A DNA stretch of 64,000 bases from a virus. The stretch covers positions 22,856 through 86,855 of IMG/VR virus record IMGVR_UViG_3300009163_000026; one strand, written 5' to 3'. The translations under genes and the position numbers were made by a program. Below, one piece after another: positions 30,605 to 36,829 of the stretch. How positions within the stretch are numbered: position 1 is the stretch's first letter; each line of letters starts with the position of its first letter. The notes under the pieces were generated by a model, which was not told the origin of the DNA, did not search any database, and saw only the letters and a list, made by a program, of their open reading frames with translations.

Positions 30605-31010
30605 ATTTTATAATAAAGCTCGTTGATATCAAGGAGGTATTTATAAGAAAGGTTTTATCTGCCAGACCTTAGAGTCCTATACCCCTCGCGCATAGGAAAG
30701 CATCTTCGCCGAGTCACGGAAGGGCCACTTTGTAGAAACTTTCGTTTCCTCAGACGGATCTTCGGCATAGGTCTTCACAGCTGTGTGTAGATATTCTCGA
30801 CAGATAAAAATTGTGGAGGAAGCCCGTAACCTCCGTATGGCTTTTTAAGCAGTGAGAGAAGCTCGAAACTCTCAATAAGTGATTTGTCAGACTGGTTCAC
30901 TCAGACCTTGATAGGCTTTTTATATTTACAATGTATGGTTATTAACCCACACGGAATCTCAAGCCTGTAAGTATATTGCTATACTCCTAACTCACCGATT
31001 GGCATTGCAA
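30605..31010 (-). ncRNA. Candidate structured non-coding RNA next to the tRNAs
   Basis: No ORF in about 400 nt between a histone-like gene and a tRNA-like element. On the minus strand several hairpins can be seen: GAAAC-GAAA-GTTTC with a GNRA loop near 30733-30746, and two stems with near-identical loops, GAGAG-TTTCGAGCTT-CTCTC and GGAGG-TTACGGGCTT-CCTCC, near 30810-30875. Large ornate RNAs such as GOLLD and ROOL lie beside phage tRNAs, so this is a candidate for such a class; no consensus was matched. A TATAAATA box at 30638-30645 lies at its 3' edge and may serve the 30400 gene. Confidence 0.45.
30638..30645 (-). promoter_or_regulatory. T4-type late promoter box TATAAATA
   Basis: Exact box 40 bp before the histone-like gene start at 30597, with an AGGAGG-like reverse complement not in position to act. 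Confidence 0.45.
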
Positions 31011-31014
31011 AAAA

Positions 31015-31117
31015 TGGTCAATGTAGACAGAATCGAACTGTCGCTTCGGCATGTTTGCCTATCCTATCGGACAAGAAACCCTTTGCTTGGGGTGTGCTAC
31101 CACTACACTATACATTG
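31015..31117 (-). tRNA. Atypical tRNA-like element with enlarged centre
   Basis: 103 nt. The acceptor CAATGTA/TACATTG, D arm GTGT/GCAC, T arm GACAG-TTCGATT-CTGTC and encoded CCA are all sound. The anticodon arm is not: CCCC-AAGCAAA-GGG allows a GCA (Cys) reading but lacks U33, and 30 or so extra nucleotides with a GGCA-AACA-TGCC hairpin follow. It could be a type II-like tRNA, one with an insertion, or a tRNA mimic. Confidence 0.55.
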
Positions 31118-31122
31118 AAAAT

Positions 31123-31196
31123 TGGAGCGTAATAAGAGAATCGAACTCTTGACACCTACTTGGAAAGAAGGAGTTTTACCATTAAACTAATCACGC
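31123..31196 (-). tRNA. tRNA-Gly(UCC)
   Basis: 74 nt. Acceptor GCGTGAT/ATTACGC, D arm with GG in the loop, anticodon loop TTTCCAA, T-loop TTCGATT, U73 as usual for Gly, and encoded CCA. One U-U mismatch in the anticodon stem. Confidence 0.85.
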
Positions 31197-31205
31197 GAAA
31201 AAAGT

Positions 31206-31278
31206 TGCGGGTTTCGGAATTGCACCGAAACTATTTCTGCTTATGAGACAGATCCAGCACTGCTACTGATTGACCCGC
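31206..31278 (-). tRNA. Degenerate tRNA-like element, CAU anticodon
   Basis: Exactly 73 nt fold as a cloverleaf: GCGGGT/ACCCGC acceptor, D stem TCAG/CTGG, anticodon stem TCTGT/GCAGA with loop CTCATAA, T stem TTCGG/CCGAA. Many invariant bases are changed: A8 for U8, U14 for A14, no G18-G19, G55 for psi55, and no CCA. It may be a decaying Met/Ile tRNA or a tRNA mimic. Confidence 0.5.
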
Positions 31279-31279
31279 G

Positions 31280-31486
31280 ATTTAAAAATTTAAAGAGCTT
31301 TAACAGGCATACGACCTCGACAGTCCGAAGACTAGAACTTAATCTAAATCGAGAGCATCGCCACTCTTCATGAGTCCGGTTGCATTTTATATCAAAGAGC
31401 GAAAATTAATCACTAACCTTTAGTTAGTGAGGATCTTTCAAGTCTGGCTAATCCCTACTCAATCGATCCGTTTATATTGTAAATAC
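31280..31486 (-). ncRNA. Second non-coding stretch upstream of the tRNA group
   Basis: About 200 nt without an ORF. A CACTAAC-TAAAG-GTTAGTG hairpin lies near 31411-31430 and an AGTC-TTCG-GACT hairpin near 31330-31341. It lies directly below a late promoter box and element 20, so it is the 5' part of the RNA transcript and may be part of the same RNA as 30605-31010. Confidence 0.4.
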
Positions 31487-31494
31487 TATTTATA
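31487..31494 (-). promoter_or_regulatory. T4-type late promoter box TATAAATA before the RNA region
   Basis: Exact box at the 5' end of the non-coding/tRNA block. Confidence 0.55.
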
Positions 31495-31506
31495 CTTTAT
31501 CTACTT

Positions 31507-31528
31507 CTAAGTATATCGAAGTTCCTTA
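31507..31528 (-). promoter_or_regulatory. GGAAC/TATAAT element 20, before the RNA region
   Basis: TAAGGAACTTCGATATACTTAG, identical over 22 bp to element 19; the only two copies in front of RNA genes. Confidence 0.65.
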
Positions 31529-31693
31529 ACCTGGTTTCGATCCAAAGACAATTCGTGAGGAATATGAATGCTGATTGTATTCAAAATGCATCATATCACC
31601 AGCAAAGGTCTCTTCAATGTCGATAAATTCAGTGTCCTCAACGTTCACCCAACCGTAATGCTTATCCGTAAATACCCAAGTATTGTCTTTCAT
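31526..31693 (-). CDS. 55-residue hypothetical protein
   Basis: Start MKDNTWVFTDKHYGWVNVED at 31693, just below element 21; a longer frame to 31717 would include the element. Acidic with aromatic residues. No family recognised. Confidence 0.6.
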   Translation of the reverse strand: MKDNTWVFTDKHYGWVNVEDTEFIDIEETFAGDMMHFEYNQHSYSSRIVFGSKPG

Positions 31694-31695
31694 AT

Positions 31696-31716
31696 GATTA
31701 TTATAAGTAAGTTCCA
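31696..31716 (-). promoter_or_regulatory. GGAAC/TATAAT element 21
   Basis: TGGAACTTACTTATAATAATC inside the last codons of the metallopeptidase gene; next start 31693. Confidence 0.55.
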
Positions 31717-32186
31717 TTGAAAATTAGCGGTGTTAATAATTCTGCTCGACTGATCGCTTCAGCCTCCCAAGGTAAGCTAGTATACTCTTCATCGCAAGAA
31801 GGTTTAACAGTCACAATATCCTTACCTTTCCATTTATAGCATTGAGCTTTGGAGCTATTTCCGAGTCTCTTAGCGTAAAATTGCTCGATATGCACGAGCT
31901 CATGTAACAACGTATCTTTAAAAGAGTCGAAATCTTGCCGCACATCAACCTCAACAATATAATTCTTACCGTATGACGTTAAAGGTATGTGCTCCGTCGT
32001 AGCGCTGCCGTAAATATTGCGAATTGGTCGCAAGCGTATGAACAGATTTCTAGGTAAGATCATATGCTTTCTAATATCCTTAAACCGCTCTTTGATGACA
32101 TCAGCTAGAAGCCGTGCATATGCGCGGTGTTCTCTGTAGTTACCGGAAAGAATTGATGAAGATATGGTAATGGTGGGTAAACTCAT
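31701..32186 (-). CDS. SprT-like zinc metallopeptidase
   Basis: 161 residues. DTLLHELVHIEQFY gives an HExxH zinc motif with His95, Glu96 and His99; a downstream acidic segment (EEYTSLPWEAEAIS) may supply the third ligand. The N-terminus has a helix-strand layout typical of SprT/phage metalloproteases. Its ATG overlaps the TAA of the upstream gene by one base (TAATG). Confidence 0.7.
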   Translation of the reverse strand: MSLPTITISSSILSGNYREHRAYARLLADVIKERFKDIRKHMILPRNLFIRLRPIRNIYGSATTEHIPLTSYGKNYIVEVDVRQDFDSFKDTLLHELVHIEQFYAKRLGNSSKAQCYKWKGKDIVTVKPSCDEEYTSLPWEAEAISRAELLTPLIFNGTYL

Positions 32187-32359
32187 TATGCGGGTATAAT
32201 TTTAATGATTTCGCTTATATCTGGGCATATTTCGTAAAAGAAATCACGCGCTTCTGTCTTATCTGCAGCATAAACAATAATTGAATTCTCCAGCTGCGTC
32301 CGTGGTACAATAAATTTTACAAAATACATTCCTAAATTTTTAACCTTGGCTTCTCTCAT
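32186..32359 (-). CDS. 57-residue hypothetical protein
   Basis: Starts MREAKVKNLGMYFVKFIVPR and ends IIKIIPA; beta-alpha-beta pattern with ADKTEARDFFYE helix. Element 22 lies 3 bp upstream; the stop is coupled to the metallopeptidase start. Confidence 0.65.
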   Translation of the reverse strand: MREAKVKNLGMYFVKFIVPRTQLENSIIVYAADKTEARDFFYEICPDISEIIKIIPA

Positions 32360-32362
32360 ACC

Positions 32363-32385
32363 ATTATTATATTAGAGTTCCCTTA
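32363..32385 (-). promoter_or_regulatory. GGAAC/TATAAT element 22
   Basis: TAAGGGAACTCTAATATAAT, starting at the second stop of the interrupted MRYK gene; next start 32359. Confidence 0.65.
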
Positions 32386-32580
32386 ACTCTTAACTCTTAA
32401 ACAACGCAGGTTGATCAGTTGTCTTGGTGAGATATAGAATGTATTCTCTGGATCGGAATATGATCTGAGCATATAACTTCTACCTTCTCTATTCATAGGA
32501 TCTTACCAGAAGATCTCTCGTTCATATTGGTTATAAGCTATTTTGGTTCTTTCACTACGACTGCAAACTTTGTATCTCAT
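32383..32580 (-). pseudogene. MRYK-initiated ORF interrupted by an in-frame TAA
   Basis: From an ATG at 32580 the frame reads MRYKVCSRSERTKIAYNQYE then REIFW and a TAA at codon 26; the same frame continues DPMNREGRSYMLRSYSDPEN and on to a second TAA at 32383, where element 22 begins. The ATG overlaps the TGA of the full copy 19 (ATGA). It could be a decayed short copy, two tiny ORFs, or a read-through ORF. The PETHPFFN motif is absent. Confidence 0.5.
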
Positions 32581-32942
32581 AGCTTAACTCCTACCTTTGT
32601 TTGTATAAAATTGCGCATATACTTGTTAGCAAAATCACGAATGACTTCCCGTTTATCTTTTGGTACATTATAATACAACATATCATAACACATTGATGCA
32701 TTAAACAGAAAATGGGTCTCAGGCATCATAAAATATATTACAGGCTTTTTAAATCTTAGCTCCCTATCTGCGAAATAGATACCGTCAACATTGTTTTTAA
32801 AAACTACACCCATGCTATAGCCATCCTGCGATCGAAACTCACCTGTATCTTCATCTCTATACCACAACTGACCATCACGCTGCAGCAATGTCCCTTCATT
32901 AGTTCGCTTACCTCCAGAACATTCACATACAATATATCTCAT
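32577..32942 (-). CDS. MRYK-family protein, copy 19
   Basis: 121 residues with start MRYIVCECSGGK, blocks RDGQLWY, DGIYFADRE and PETHFLFNAS. It is 15 kb from the other copies and sits below a late promoter box. Confidence 0.8.
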   Translation of the reverse strand: MRYIVCECSGGKRTNEGTLLQRDGQLWYRDEDTGEFRSQDGYSMGVVFKNNVDGIYFADRELRFKKPVIYFMMPETHFLFNASMCYDMLYYNVPKDKREVIRDFANKYMRNFIQTKVGVKL

Positions 32943-32950
32943 CTTTTATA

Positions 32951-32958
32951 TATTTATA
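32951..32958 (-). promoter_or_regulatory. T4-type late promoter box TATAAATA
   Basis: Exact box 9 bp before the copy 19 start. Confidence 0.6.
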
Positions 32959-32973
32959 AAGTTTTGTATAAAG

Positions 32974-33047
32974 TAGGAGTAGAGAGATTCGAACTCTCAC
33001 TTTACGAATTTTAAGTTCGTTGGCTCTACCCGTTGGCCTATACTCCC
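32974..33047 (-). tRNA. tRNA-Leu(UAA) with a short variable loop
   Basis: Acceptor GGGAGTA/TACTCCT, Leu-type D arm (GGC...GGTAGAGCC), anticodon stem ACGAA/TTCGT with loop CTTAAAA, T-loop TTCGAAT, A73. No CCA is encoded. The variable region is only five bases (AAAGT), although bacterial tRNA-Leu normally has a long arm. Confidence 0.75.
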
Positions 33048-33066
33048 TTTATTATTCGAAGAGCAT

Positions 33067-33312
33067 TTAATCTCTCTTATGCCAAGGCCAATTAACTGCG
33101 ACAGCCAAAGCAATTGAAAAGCTTGCTGCAATAGTTAAAAAGTTCATAAAGCGATGTATCCGGTTAAATGTTTCTAAAGGTACATCATCAGCAAAGCTCG
33201 TGGCGTTAAAGTTATTGATAGCATCGTCAAGCAATGAAACCTCAATAACGCCACGAACTGTAAAAATAACGATGCAGATTACAATTAGGTTAATTATAGT
33301 CTTATTACTCAT
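33067..33312 (-). CDS. Small two-helix membrane protein
   Basis: 81 residues. Hydrophobic segments at about 8-24 (IINLIVICIVIFTVRGV) and 55-72 (FLTIAASFSIALAVAV) with a polar link between, ending HKRD. Its start is directly adjacent to the DUF932-like gene stop. Function unknown. Confidence 0.65.
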   Translation of the reverse strand: MSNKTIINLIVICIVIFTVRGVIEVSLLDDAINNFNATSFADDVPLETFNRIHRFMNFLTIAASFSIALAVAVNWPWHKRD

Positions 33313-34341
33313 TTAGTTTTTTGCGTAAATATCAACCAGCTTGTACTCTAACGCAGGACCTTTAACAAACATATCGCCAGCTGCTTTATTAAGCTCAGCG
33401 CTTGCTTTAACACCAATCACTTCGCGTTGATGCGACGCAAGATTTGTAGCAAGATTAAAGACATCGTATAAATTTTCATCAGTATACATGAATCTCGTTT
33501 GCTTCGAATTAAGCTTTTCGATATTATAACCTCTCTCAGCAAATTCTTGTCGCATATTAGCATATTGCGGGAAGAAAGTAGACTTATTCTCTTTACTCAA
33601 GCTATCAGCAACAAGCTTAACCTCATACAACGACGCGCGACAATTGCGGAGACGGTCGACGCGAGGTTTAATTGCGCTAATTGCTTCGCGCGATGAAGAA
33701 TATTTAAGAAACTGCCTACCAATATTAGTATTGTTATTACTATTTCGATATGCAATACCTTGCGATGTTGTCATACCGTTTGTGCAGATGAGTCTATTAA
33801 AGAACTGCTTAAACTGCTGATTGAGAGCGCCAATAGTAGTCGACGTACCGAAATTCCAAAGATCTCCTAAGCCGCAATCTACTTGATCAAGCAGCGCAGC
33901 ATTAACTTCAACCTGGCAATTATGATTGAGGTTAATAGTTTGCAAATTGTGAGTTGAGTTCGACATAATAGCATCAATCAAACTATCAATACGATTATCA
34001 TAATTTAACTGCGTATTTTCTTGAACAGCTTTACTATTTAAAGTAATCATCTGATTATTTTCATTAACAATACCAGAGAACTGTTTCTTTTTATCAATAC
34101 TGCTAATTGCTGCTTGAATATAGTTCCAGTTCTCGTCTGGCTTACTAAAAATATCTTTAGTTAGGTTAGAACGGATACCAAGAGAATCCATAATTTCTTT
34201 ATTGTTACTCACTGCATATTTATCTTTGATATAGATAAAATTTGTATTGTTAACACGTTCACACTTTACATCTGCTGCTGCAAATGGGATAATAGTGTGA
34301 CGTTTTACTGCTTGCTTAATATTTTCAATTTGATCAATCAT
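33313..34341 (-). CDS. DUF932-like phage/plasmid protein
   Basis: 342 residues. The C-T-N-G-M segment (LICTNGMTTSQGIAYRNS) and helical C-terminal half (ASHQREVIGVKASAELNKAA) resemble DUF932 proteins, which are widespread on phages and plasmids with no agreed function. The starting region is beta-rich. Element 23 lies 26 bp upstream. Confidence 0.6.
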   Translation of the reverse strand: MIDQIENIKQAVKRHTIIPFAAADVKCERVNNTNFIYIKDKYAVSNNKEIMDSLGIRSNLTKDIFSKPDENWNYIQAAISSIDKKKQFSGIVNENNQMITLNSKAVQENTQLNYDNRIDSLIDAIMSNSTHNLQTINLNHNCQVEVNAALLDQVDCGLGDLWNFGTSTTIGALNQQFKQFFNRLICTNGMTTSQGIAYRNSNNNTNIGRQFLKYSSSREAISAIKPRVDRLRNCRASLYEVKLVADSLSKENKSTFFPQYANMRQEFAERGYNIEKLNSKQTRFMYTDENLYDVFNLATNLASHQREVIGVKASAELNKAAGDMFVKGPALEYKLVDIYAKN

Positions 34342-34366
34342 AATTTTAGGTTACTTCTTACAACCT

Positions 34367-34388
34367 CATTATATGCTTGTTCCCTTTA
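34367..34388 (-). promoter_or_regulatory. GGAAC/TATAAT element 23
   Basis: TAAAGGGAACAAGCATATAATG, 26 bp before the start at 34341. Confidence 0.5.
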
Positions 34389-34410
34389 AAAAGCAACACT
34401 ATTTAACTCA

Positions 34411-34731
34411 CTATTTACGTTTGAAGAAACTCAATGGATTCTTAGCAAACGCACGACCAAGATCTACGATACCATCAATAATCTCTGGTGAGATAACACC
34501 GATGATCCCGTAAACTATAGCTTTATATAGCGATGAAATATCTGTTTGCTCCAAAACAAACCAAGCAATACCTGCTGCAAGTGCAGCAGTTGTTACCCTT
34601 TTAAATTGATCAAGCAGGCTAATCTTTACATTAGAAGAGAGTAAGCGTGCAAGCATTGATGCAGCACCGATAACTGGCACAAGCCAACCTCCATTAATGA
34701 ATTCTCGTATCAGAGATCTTTCCGGTTCCAT
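34411..34731 (-). CDS. LydA-type phage holin
   Basis: 106 residues. GGWLVPVIGAASMLARLLSS at the N-terminus followed by two further hydrophobic segments (VTTAALAAGIAWFVLEQ and AIVYGIIGVISPEIIDGIV) matches the three-helix LydA/holin family. The tail is basic (SFFKRK). It is preceded by a CATAAATA box and by a lipoprotein with a 3D domain, so it is probably a second lysis module. Confidence 0.75.
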   Translation of the reverse strand: MEPERSLIREFINGGWLVPVIGAASMLARLLSSNVKISLLDQFKRVTTAALAAGIAWFVLEQTDISSLYKAIVYGIIGVISPEIIDGIVDLGRAFAKNPLSFFKRK

Positions 34732-34739
34732 TATGTTAT

Positions 34740-34747
34740 TATTTATG
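34740..34747 (-). promoter_or_regulatory. Late-promoter-like box CATAAATA
   Basis: One mismatch from TATAAATA, 8 bp before the holin start at 34731; overlaps the stop of the 3D lipoprotein gene. Confidence 0.5.
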
Positions 34748-35147
34748 GCTTTTCAACATAAACTTGCATGTATTGCGGGTTAGTTCGTGCGTTTAAACGT
34801 AATTTTGAGTGAGTGCTAACATAAACATCAAAGACATAACATTTACCACGCGATGCCCTTTTCTTAGTTACTGCAGACCCTCGATCTTGTACGATAAATA
34901 TACCATCATCAAACTTATTTTTAAGTTGCGGTATATATACTTTGGTTCCAAACGCAAAATCAGGGTGAGCAGCAATAGTTACGCTTTCTTTCGCATATCT
35001 TATTTTAGTATCTGCTACCCTGTTACCCCATTTCTTGTCACTACTATAAAACGTTATTCTAGCTTTATATTCACGAACAACTTCTGCTTTACTCTGTATG
35101 CAACTCGTTAGAGTACATAGCAATAATAATATATAAATCATCTTCAC
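34743..35147 (-). CDS. 3D-domain lipoprotein
   Basis: 134 residues. Signal with lipobox L-T-S-C (Cys16). The mature domain contains ARITFYSSDKKWGNR, TIAAHPDFAFGTKVYIPQ, IVQDRGSAV and CYVFDVYVST, the three-Asp 3D domain found in MltA and cell-wall-acting lytic proteins. It may cleave or bind peptidoglycan at the outer membrane. Adjacent to the LydA-type holin. Confidence 0.75.
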   Translation of the reverse strand: MKMIYILLLLCTLTSCIQSKAEVVREYKARITFYSSDKKWGNRVADTKIRYAKESVTIAAHPDFAFGTKVYIPQLKNKFDDGIFIVQDRGSAVTKKRASRGKCYVFDVYVSTHSKLRLNARTNPQYMQVYVEKP

Positions 35148-35185
35148 ACGAGAATTGTACTATAAAAAATTATTATAGCAACTAC

Positions 35186-35335
35186 TCAGACTTTAGACAA
35201 CACATACCTATCAGTGAAGCCATTTAACGCAAGAGCGTAGTTTAGTAGGCTAGCAGTCCACTTATCTAACTTACAAGTCATACCTCTAAAGGTATAAGAT
35301 TCTTGAATACAATCTCTATCTATTGGTTCTAACAT
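35186..35335 (-). CDS. 49-residue hypothetical protein
   Basis: Start at MLEPIDRDCIQESYTFRGMT (35335), chosen because the longer frame would lie inside the next gene. No family recognised. Confidence 0.5.
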   Translation of the reverse strand: MLEPIDRDCIQESYTFRGMTCKLDKWTASLLNYALALNGFTDRYVLSKV

Positions 35336-35339
35336 AATT

Positions 35340-35609
35340 TTATTTAATTTTAACGCCGATATACGCTGGTAAACTATACTTTGTGTCTCGTGGACAAACA
35401 AACCAACTATCAATAGTAGCTTTATTTTCACTGTGAGTTATGTCTGAAGCTCTAACCACATGACAAGGCTTCCAGCTCTTAACGGGAATGTTTATAAGAT
35501 CACTAACTGTCTTAAAGTCACCTTCAAAGCGGTAAGGATCGATATTGTATAGGAATCCGCTCTCCACAAAGTAGATATGCGAGTGTTTTTGGTTTGTAAG
35601 TAAATTCAT
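35340..35609 (-). CDS. Hypothetical protein
   Basis: 89 residues, beta-rich (HIYFVESGFLYNIDPYRFEG), ending AYIGVKIK. Ends 4 bp before the next start. No family recognised. Confidence 0.6.
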   Translation of the reverse strand: MNLLTNQKHSHIYFVESGFLYNIDPYRFEGDFKTVSDLINIPVKSWKPCHVVRASDITHSENKATIDSWFVCPRDTKYSLPAYIGVKIK

Positions 35610-35614
35610 AGTTG

Positions 35615-35848
35615 TTAATCTAAGTTTAGAGAATAGGCCTGAAGAGTTTGATAAATTTTTTCTCTTATCACGCTAGCAACATTTACCTCTTCGTTGGTCG
35701 CCTCTCTATTGTCAAATGTTGCGTACTTTGTAATGCTTCTTAGCTCCTGATCAAGATCCCAAAGCGCGCATTTCCATTTGCGACCATCTAAGGCTGTTCG
35801 TGCTTCGTCCTCTTCCTCTGTATCAAACTCAAGTGTTATTTTTGCCAT
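35615..35848 (-). CDS. Small conserved phage protein
   Basis: 77 residues. MAKITLEFDTEEEDEARTAL followed by WKCALWDLDQELRSITKY resembles a family of short phage proteins beginning AKITLEFD and containing WDLDQ-LR; function unknown (recognised from memory). Confidence 0.7.
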   Translation of the reverse strand: MAKITLEFDTEEEDEARTALDGRKWKCALWDLDQELRSITKYATFDNREATNEEVNVASVIREKIYQTLQAYSLNLD

Positions 35849-35866
35849 ATTATAATTTATTTAGTT

Positions 35867-36142
35867 TTATAGAATACCGGTTGACAACTCTACGACAGTT
35901 ATAATTACCAGCCACATAAAAGTATTAACGCGTAAAGCAGCTTTTAAATTATAGTCACACTTGATCAAAAGGTCAACAGAATTTAATACTAGAGCGCAAA
36001 GCCCAAGCAATAGAAAGAAATTAAAGTTGGTTTGCGGTAAGAATTCTCTAAGCAAAGCAGCTACAAGAGCTGTTGCCCAAACAGCTTCAAAAATCACATA
36101 AGCGCCAGCAAGGCAGCTTAATAGTATTGTTCTCATTGTCAT
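35867..36142 (-). CDS. Three-helix membrane protein
   Basis: 91 residues with hydrophobic segments near 5-28, 40-58 and 72-90 (ILLSCLAGAYVIFEAVWATA, FFLLLGLCALVLNSV, FMWLVIITVVEL). No family recognised. Confidence 0.65.
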   Translation of the reverse strand: MTMRTILLSCLAGAYVIFEAVWATALVAALLREFLPQTNFNFFLLLGLCALVLNSVDLLIKCDYNLKAALRVNTFMWLVIITVVELSTGIL

Positions 36143-36144
36143 AA

Positions 36145-36540
36145 TTATTTTTGCAATAGTGCTTCGATGATTTTCTCAGCGTTTTCTTGAATGGACGGAT
36201 ATTCAAGAGTGGTAAATTGTTCTCCATGTTTAGCAATAAAGGCTTGCCAATCAGCGAGAGCTTCTGGGGTCAGTGGTCGTTGTTGTGGGCGAGCTTCAGA
36301 AGCTTTGCGAATGATTTCAACCAATTGATCTTCTTTATCTCGCGCTGCGGCAGAAATTTCTGATTTGTTGGGATAGACTTGCTGACGAATAGAAGTGCTT
36401 CCTGGAGCAACTTTAACTAACCACCAACCTTCACGTAAGCCATCATAAACATAAGGGTCATTCTCCTGTACATACTTACGTCCGACTTTCTTGTAACGAA
36501 TTTGGCTCATCTTATCATATATTCTTGTTTGTGCATTCAT
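36145..36540 (-). CDS. Conserved phage protein (IRYKKVGRKY type)
   Basis: 131 residues. MSQIRYKKVGRKYVQENDPY then GLREGWWLVKVAPGSTSIR recalls short phage proteins starting IRYKKVG. It is not an MRYK-family member, since it lacks PETHPFFN. The helix-rich C-terminus is Ala/Glu-rich. The true start may be the internal Met before SQIRYKK. Confidence 0.6.
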   Translation of the reverse strand: MNAQTRIYDKMSQIRYKKVGRKYVQENDPYVYDGLREGWWLVKVAPGSTSIRQQVYPNKSEISAAARDKEDQLVEIIRKASEARPQQRPLTPEALADWQAFIAKHGEQFTTLEYPSIQENAEKIIEALLQK

Positions 36541-36548
36541 ATTTTATA

Positions 36549-36568
36549 TTATTTTATTGGTGTTCCGT
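36549..36568 (-). promoter_or_regulatory. GGAAC-like element 24, degenerate
   Basis: TACGGAACACCAATAAAATA, 8 bp before the start at 36540; it lies within the last codons of 36554-36829. Confidence 0.4.
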
Positions 36569-36829
36569 AGCGCGGGGTTCCGTAGAGCCTCGAATACGAT
36601 GAGCCGAAGTAACCCATTGCCCAATGCATGGATTTGTTTCACCTCGTTGTTGCATGATGATAGCTTCCTTGATCTTCTTAGCGTACTTAGCTGGGTCAAA
36701 TTCAACCAAGCCAACATCATTGTAACCTCCACAGCTCAAAAAGAGTGCAATCTCACGCAGCGCGTCTTCCGCTAAGTAAGCTTTCTCTTCTGCTGCTTCA
36801 GCTCTTTTAAGTAATTGTTCTTTGGTCAT
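36554..36829 (-). CDS. Hypothetical protein
   Basis: 91 residues, N-terminal coiled-coil (LLKRAEAAEEKAYLAEDALR) and a Cys-Gly segment. Its ATG overlaps the stop of the phosphoesterase gene (36826-36829). Confidence 0.6.
   Translation of the reverse strand: MTKEQLLKRAEAAEEKAYLAEDALREIALFLSCGGYNDVGLVEFDPAKYAKKIKEAIIMQQRGETNPCIGQWVTSAHRIRGSTEPRATEHQ

Noticed and set aside
30605-31010. Hammerhead-like core CTGAGGA near 30745
   Set aside because: The CUGANGA-like heptamer is present by chance; the required second GAAA segment and stem III are not found.
32974-33047. Ochre suppressor tRNA
   Set aside because: The anticodon is UAA, which reads UUA (Leu); a UAA-stop suppressor needs UUA, so it does not explain the in-frame TAA at 32503.
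36145-36540. MRYK-family member because of IRYKKVG
   Set aside because: Matches another phage family start and lacks the core motif.
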